From Astropecten irregularis (taxonomy: Eukaryota > Echinodermata > Asteroidea > Paxillosida > Astropectinidae): a stretch of 64,000 bases of DNA. The translations under genes and the position numbers were made by a program. The notes below the pieces were generated by a model. That model had not been told where the DNA came from. It searched no databases and saw only the letters and a program-made list of their open reading frames with translations. The stretch spans positions 32,116,001 to 32,180,000 of the forward strand of contig OZ020244.1 of the NCBI GenBank assembly GCA_963971285.1, written 5' to 3'. Below are positions 58,793 to 64,000 of the stretch, piece after piece. Each line of letters opens with the position of its first letter. Positions within the stretch are counted from its first letter, which is position 1.

Positions 58793-58965
58793 GGGCTTCG
58801 CGCTCGAGCTATTTATAGAATACGCCCTTTGTTATCGACAGCTATAGTTACCTGGATGTTCGGACAAACATCACAACGTTTACCGGTACGTGTAAGTTAA
58901 TGGGGGCCATGTGTGACTTGTTCAGTGTCCGAACTTCTGAATGTGCCGTCACGAGCGTGGAGCCC
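58793..58965 (+). repeat. Dispersed repeat G, copy 2
   Basis: GAGCTATTTATAGAATACGC and TATCGACAGCTATAGTTACC; matches 43618-43792. Confidence 0.65.
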
Positions 58966-58969
58966 TGTA

Positions 58970-59052
58970 ACAAGTTCACCAAAAGTTTGTTTGTTAGTTT
59001 ACCAATAGGCCTATTGGTAAACTAACAAACAAACTTTTAGTGAACTTGTTAC
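58970..59052. repeat. 83-bp near-perfect palindrome
   Basis: Arms of about 41 bp around AGGCCT at about 59010. The outer arm is TAACAAGTTCACCAAAAGTT and the inner part TTAGTTTACCAAT. One-base differences only. Confidence 0.85.
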
Positions 59053-60036
59053 AGATACTAGCTGCTAGGAATACCGGTACCTAGCCCTCAATCCTGTTGA
59101 TTAATGTTGTGGTTTATTTATCTATAATACCAATACTGAGTATTTGAACTGTACTTTATCTTGACATATAATAATAGTGGGTGTTCTGTGGGCTTGAGTC
59201 ACCCTGTTAATTTGACCCGGGTTGAATGACAGTTTGAGCATTGTGTTTGTTCTCATTGTTATGTAAACGATCAGATACTTCACTGGTCCACATGGCGTGT
59301 GCAGTAGTGTGAGTGTCATCCTGAAATGTTGTCCTTTTGCCCTCCAAAAGTATCATTGATCACAGGGAAGATTATAATAGTGTATGAATGGGCAGTGACG
59401 CACACAACGACACAGCACCAGACTAGTTTAGATTTGGTGTACGTGTGTATGTGTATTCCATTAGGTTGTGGCCATTTAAGGAAGTATGCGCTTGATTGAA
59501 CAGACCCACATGCAGTCAGCTGCCAGTGACTAACTAGTGAAGGGGAGTGATGATTCCTGCCTTGTTATTATTATTTGGTGGCACCGATCTTGGGGTAAAT
59601 ATAGAATCAGATGATTAGATTATTCTTAGAAAGTATATAAAACTTATGACTCATTGGAAGATATTCATCTTTGCATATATATGCATATGTACATGTACTT
59701 GCATTACAGAATCAGCTTGAATCAAAACTACATGCAAGTCCAAACTAATTGCCAGTGTAGGCCTACTGAGAACTTATCTCTGTAATAATACATAATACCC
59801 GGTACATAGGTGATAATGTACACACTCATAGCACAAACTTGACAAGGTGGTCGACAACAGTTCTATACATGTAGTGTGTTTCCATTTAGCACATAATCTC
59901 AGTGAAACTGAGTGGACCAGTGTCATCATCAATGCAGCGCAAGGATTAAACCTATCTACATGTACTCCTTACTGCACGTCAGCTCATAGCAGCTTGTAGC
60001 AGTGATTTGGGTAAGTGTCTCAGCATACATGTGCTT
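59053..60036. other. Gene-free stretch
   Basis: AT-rich; no recognised ORF. Confidence 0.35.
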
Positions 60037-60180
60037 GACTTCACGAAGCCCTACGATCGATCATAACTCGAGTTACCGAGGATAACCCCATTGTATGCTA
60101 CGACTTCTACGTGGGGCTGCAATGCATATATAAGTCCTACGATTGATATTAAGTTATGGCGAGTTTGGTGAAATCGACCG
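60037..60180. repeat. Foldback repeat family D, copy 3
   Basis: ACTTCACGAAGCCCTACGAT at the left, GAGTTTGGTGAAATCGACC at the right; internal TAAGTCCTACGATTGAT. Confidence 0.65.
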
Positions 60181-60224
60181 ACCCATGCACATATACACTC
60201 GTACTAACCCAAGCATGACTCTTT

Positions 60225-61170
60225 AAAAAGAATAATTGGCTTTTCCGTGTTCAACGGAAAAGGTATTGTTTTTGTTCTGATTTTTTTTTTTTCTTCCACC
60301 TTCTTCTTCTTCTTCTTCTTGTCGTTGGAATTCCTATAGACAAAGCACATGTGCATTCTCGGTGCCACTTTTGCCACTTTTAAATTGCCGATTTTAATCA
60401 AACTTGGTCAAAACAAAGTCCCTACAGCGTAGTTGGTTGCCGAAACTTTTCATCGTCATGACGTCATCAGGTGTCACGTGACAGTGTCTTAAAGGGGCAA
60501 AATTCAGACATCAATTATGAACGAACCCTACGTCCGATTGAGTTGAAACTTGGTATGTATCTAAGTCGGGAAGTGTTATATCGAAAATTTGCAATGACGT
60601 CATGATGACGTCATTCCCAGATTTTTTATGATTTATTGAAATTTGGGGTCATTAAAGTTCTTTTAACGATATATAGTAAACGAAACAAGATATCTTTGAA
60701 TTTCTTTTTGATAATTCTTCAGCATGCACCATAGATGAACACTGCATAGACAAACAATCGGTGACGTCATCATGACGTCATAAAAAATGCGATTTTTATA
60801 ACGCATAGCAGGAACGGCCAATCACCTTGAAAATTGGTAGGTTGGTAAAATGGAGGTTCGGGATCGTAATTATGAAGTAACGTCAAAACAGCGTCATTTG
60901 TTTGTTTTTTATGATTTTTTAAAATATTTTTCACGCTAGCCCATTGACTTGTACGTAAAAATATTGGTTTTAAATGCAAGGCACGGGTATTCGGTTGATT
61001 GCCTGTGGCCCATAGACTTTGTACACAGATTTTTGTCCGCGGCACTTTGGTTACTTTTAAACAGCCGATATTAACCAAACTTGGTCTGAATGAAGTCCAT
61101 ATAGGGTAGATGTCTCCCAAAACTTTTCATCATCATGACGTCAAAACTTGATTTTATGTGATTTTTAAAA
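60225..61170 (+). repeat. Second CRE-palindrome-rich repeat
   Basis: Shares AAACTTGGTATGTA and paired TGACGTCA sites (60460, 60594, 60606, 60761, 60773) with the element at 40423-41705. Termini not identified. Confidence 0.55.
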
Positions 61171-61289
61171 AATATTTTATAGCCCGTTCACTTTGTACAC
61201 AGATTACGTGAACATGGCCGTTGTACAAAATGAAGCTCGATCAATTTCCCATACACTATTGTACAGTGTACATATAGGCCTACGTACGC

Positions 61290-62230
61290 AATTCACTGTG
61301 TATAACCATGGAGGAAGGAAGAGATGCACATGTCCGATTGCGTGACACAAAACGTCGTTTACAACTTGCCATACATGTAGTTTGCACGTAAGTCCTTTTA
61401 TATATCATTAAATACCAGCACCAAATCTTAATCGAAATGCTATCGATTGGTCGTGTTAAGTATCGAACTATAATCCATCGAGTTTGTCTTTTTGTACGTG
61501 GCAATTTGGTCAGCGCAGTTCTACACATGAAACAAGTAAATGTCACGTCCTTTGCCCTAGACTTTGTAGGCGCCTCTTTCTATACGTGGCAATCAGTTTA
61601 AGACTGAATTTCATTATGGAAGCAAATATGTTCCATGCAATCATGTTCTCCAAATGATTTGTATTCGCAAATGATTTCGTATTCACAAAAGATATCGTCT
61701 TCCAGCAATCATTTGTCGTAGACGATATGCGATTACGCAAAATGATTTTGTATTCGTAAATGATTTTGTATTCGCATATTCGTATTCGCAAACAATTTTG
61801 TATTCGCATTGTGATATCGCCTTCAAGAAAGTCTGAGAAGATCATCATTATAACGACTACAAAATCATTTTGCGTAATAGCAAATGATATCGTCTTCGAC
61901 AAATGAATACGCAAAATGATTACGTAGTCGCATTAAATGATTTTGTTTTCGCAAATGATTTTGTATTCGCTAATGATTTTGTATTTGCAAATGAATTTGT
62001 ATTCGCAAATGATTTTGTATTGGCTAATGATGTTGTATTCGCTAATGATGTTACGGTTATGTTTTTGTATTCGCAAAATGATTTCGTGTCATTTGCATAA
62101 TGATGTATCCTCAAAAGCACTCAGGTTCTCCAACGTCATCATAATGATGTCATCGTATGTCCAACTGAATGACAGGGGCTCTATTATAACCCTGCAACTA
62201 AAATGGGTTAAACCAATTTCTACATTGAGA
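61290..62230 (+). repeat. Segmental direct repeat, unit 1
   Basis: Contains TATATATCATTAAATACCAG, CACGTCCTTTGCCCTAGACT, an 18-bp minisatellite, and ATGATGTCATCGTATGTCCA. The same order is found in unit 2. Confidence 0.65.
61640..62100 (+). repeat. 18-bp minisatellite (ATGATTTTGTATTCGCAA)
   Basis: At least 15 imperfect copies. Positions 61920-62060 are the most regular; some units are inverted (for example near 61895). The + frame reads repeats of NDFVFA by composition only. Confidence 0.8.
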
Positions 62231-62289
62231 TGGTCATGTACAAATTAAAACATATCGACGCTCAATTCCCCACTCACTGTACGTACATG

Positions 62290-63345
62290 TACGTAATTAT
62301 TCACTGTGTATGACATACATGTATGTACGTATGTACATGTACATGCACATGTAATGTCCGAGTGCGTGACTCGTTTACATGTCGCCATACACATTTTTAC
62401 GTTAGTCTTTTTATATATCATTAAATACCAGCACCAAACCTTAATCGAAATGCTATTAATGTAGGGTTGCTCTGAGTACGTGAAAATATTGGTCATTAAA
62501 TAAAACATACGATTTAAACAACATAAATGCAAGGCGCGCTGGGATGGTTGATTGCCTGGATTATATATACCGTTTTTTCATTTACTTCCTTATCATAGTT
62601 AAGTTAGCAGCATAAATGCTGATTTTGACAAGACAAATATGCACGCGCACTAATGCATGATTCCGTGTTCGGAGCGCACGGTTTTGAATTGCGCCCTCTT
62701 TTGATTAAGACGAGATTCTGCGGTGGTGTCAGTATAATTTATGATGTTGTACACCGCCTATCATCATCTTTTATTGAAATATGGGAAGACGGAAAGTCTT
62801 TTATATTACATACCAGCACCACCATCTTAATAGGAATAATATCGATGTAGGTTGCGGAGTATTGTACATCATTTTATGGGTCGTGTTAAGCTTATACATG
62901 TGAAACTTAATACTTGGTAATAGTTATACTGTATATGGAAAAACAGCAATGATCCATAGACTTTGTCTTTTTTTCAAGTGGCAATTTGACGTTTATGAAC
63001 AATTTTAAGTCACGTCCTTTCCCCTGGACTTTGAAGGCATCTAATCTTGTTCTATACGTGGCAATCATTATAAGACTGATGTTCAGTATTCACAAAATGA
63101 TTTCATATTCGCAAATGATTTTATATTCGCAACTGATTTTATATTTTCAAATGATATCATCTTCAATAAATCATTTGCGAAGACGATATCATTAATTTGC
63201 GAATACAGAAAATTATTTTGTATTCGCTAATGATTTTGTATTCGCAATTGGTTTAATATTCGCATCATGATGTCATCGTATGTCCATTGCAATGACAATG
63301 TCTTCAATCAGGGGCTCCATAAACCCTGCAAGTAAATGGTTAATA
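62290..63345 (+). repeat. Segmental direct repeat, unit 2
   Basis: TATATATCATTAAATACCAG (near 62412), CACGTCCTTTCCCCTGGACT (near 63013), the same minisatellite at 63085-63260, and ATGATGTCATCGTATGTCCA (near 63266). Diverged from unit 1. Confidence 0.65.
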
Positions 63346-64000
63346 CTTAAGTTTTCTAAATTGAAACATAAATATGTCTTAATCAAACAAAATCAGCGAT
63401 GTGTATTTAATTTGAGAAATATTTTATATCATTATGCGGAAAAGCCATGTGTTCTGTTTTCAACAGACACAATCTCTAGTTCTATCTTCCTGATGTCACT
63501 GAAGTGTGAAGTTTGAAGGCCAGCAGGAATTCAAAGACTCAACTTGTGGTTGTTGTTTACGCCTCTGCTTTCCGAGAGGTATAATATTACATGTGTTTGT
63601 GGGTCCTAACCATGTGACGTGAACATGCATAAAATTGTGGAATATCACATGGACAGACGTGCTTGTTGTTGTTAAAGTGATCCAGCCCAAAACTTGGCAG
63701 AAAGCCGTACAACTCCAGCGTGGAATCCGGCTACTGAGTTGATCCAGGAAAAGGACTTGTTTTTCCTTTTCGTCACGGAAAAACGGCAGATCTAACTGAT
63801 TGAAAATTCTGATGGGATATCATATTATTATCAGTCTATAAATTGTTGACCCTTCTCAAGGACTACAAAGACTGATGATGATGATGACACCTGGTGATTT
63901 TCTTCTCGATCATTTTTATATGATAGCATTTATGATTCAGTTTGATATTGAATTGCAGTAAAAACCCTGACTAAACAATCGGCATGCATCTATTTCCTGG
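63346..64000. other. Gene-free end of window
   Basis: No recognised coding or repeats. Confidence 0.3.

Noticed and set aside
61903-62100. ORF with repeated NDFVFA
   Set aside because: It is a translation of the 18-bp minisatellite; no start context or neighbouring exons.
61640-62100. CRISPR-like array
   Set aside because: Units are contiguous with no unique spacers, and the genome is eukaryotic.

Overview
Eukaryotic genomic DNA, almost certainly from a marine invertebrate deuterostome; an echinoderm is the best guess. The genes are split by GT-AG introns, AT-rich intergenic DNA is packed with short foldback (MITE-like) elements and tRNA-derived SINEs, and one gene is a KRAB-bearing PRDM9 (Meisetz) homologue, a gene known from sea urchin as well as vertebrates. 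No bacterial or organellar features are present.

Layout. (1) Positions 1-8155, + strand: eight 3' exons of a PNPLA8-type (iPLA2-gamma) phospholipase; the stretch that should encode the catalytic serine motif (GXSXG) is missing and the frame shifts there. (2) 8156-13500: 3' flank and repeats. (3) 13517-19833, - strand: a PRDM9-like gene with KRAB, SSXRD-like segment, zinc knuckle, PR/SET domain and a C2H2 finger array. A 416-bp near-perfect palindromic element with a 5-bp target duplication sits inside the array, supplies a stop codon and cuts off at least four fingers. An intron of this gene holds about 820 bp of uninterrupted purine repeat. (4) 20779-27565, + strand, head to head with PRDM9: a five-exon gene for a MULE-transposase-like protein with a zinc DNA-binding module and a SWIM finger, probably a domesticated transposase. 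(5) 29526-30839, - strand: a two-exon THAP-domain protein. (6) 30840-64000: no convincing protein-coding gene. This third holds two possible non-coding first exons, a 1.3-kb hAT-like element rich in TGACGTCA palindromes, a decayed 6.1-kb GC-rich retroelement-like block with inverted ends, a directly repeated ~1-kb segment with an 18-bp minisatellite, and many MITEs.

Repeat biology is the second theme. At least six copies of a ~130-bp foldback family and nine TTAA-flanked (piggyBac-type) elements are present. Seven loci carry a hammerhead-ribozyme-like core (CUGAUGA, hairpin, GAAAC, GUH) of the minimal-stem-III type linked to Penelope-like retroelements; the best are at 34783-34829 and 25199-25240. 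Two foldback elements with different termini (21173-21444 and 33661-34169) carry the same short protein-coding-like segment, as if a host exon had been captured twice.

The genes do not form a pathway. PRDM9-like proteins mark recombination hotspots in meiosis; PNPLA8 acts on phospholipids in mitochondria and peroxisomes; the MULE-derived and THAP proteins are zinc-dependent DNA-binding proteins of transposon ancestry. All functional statements rest on sequence motifs read by eye.
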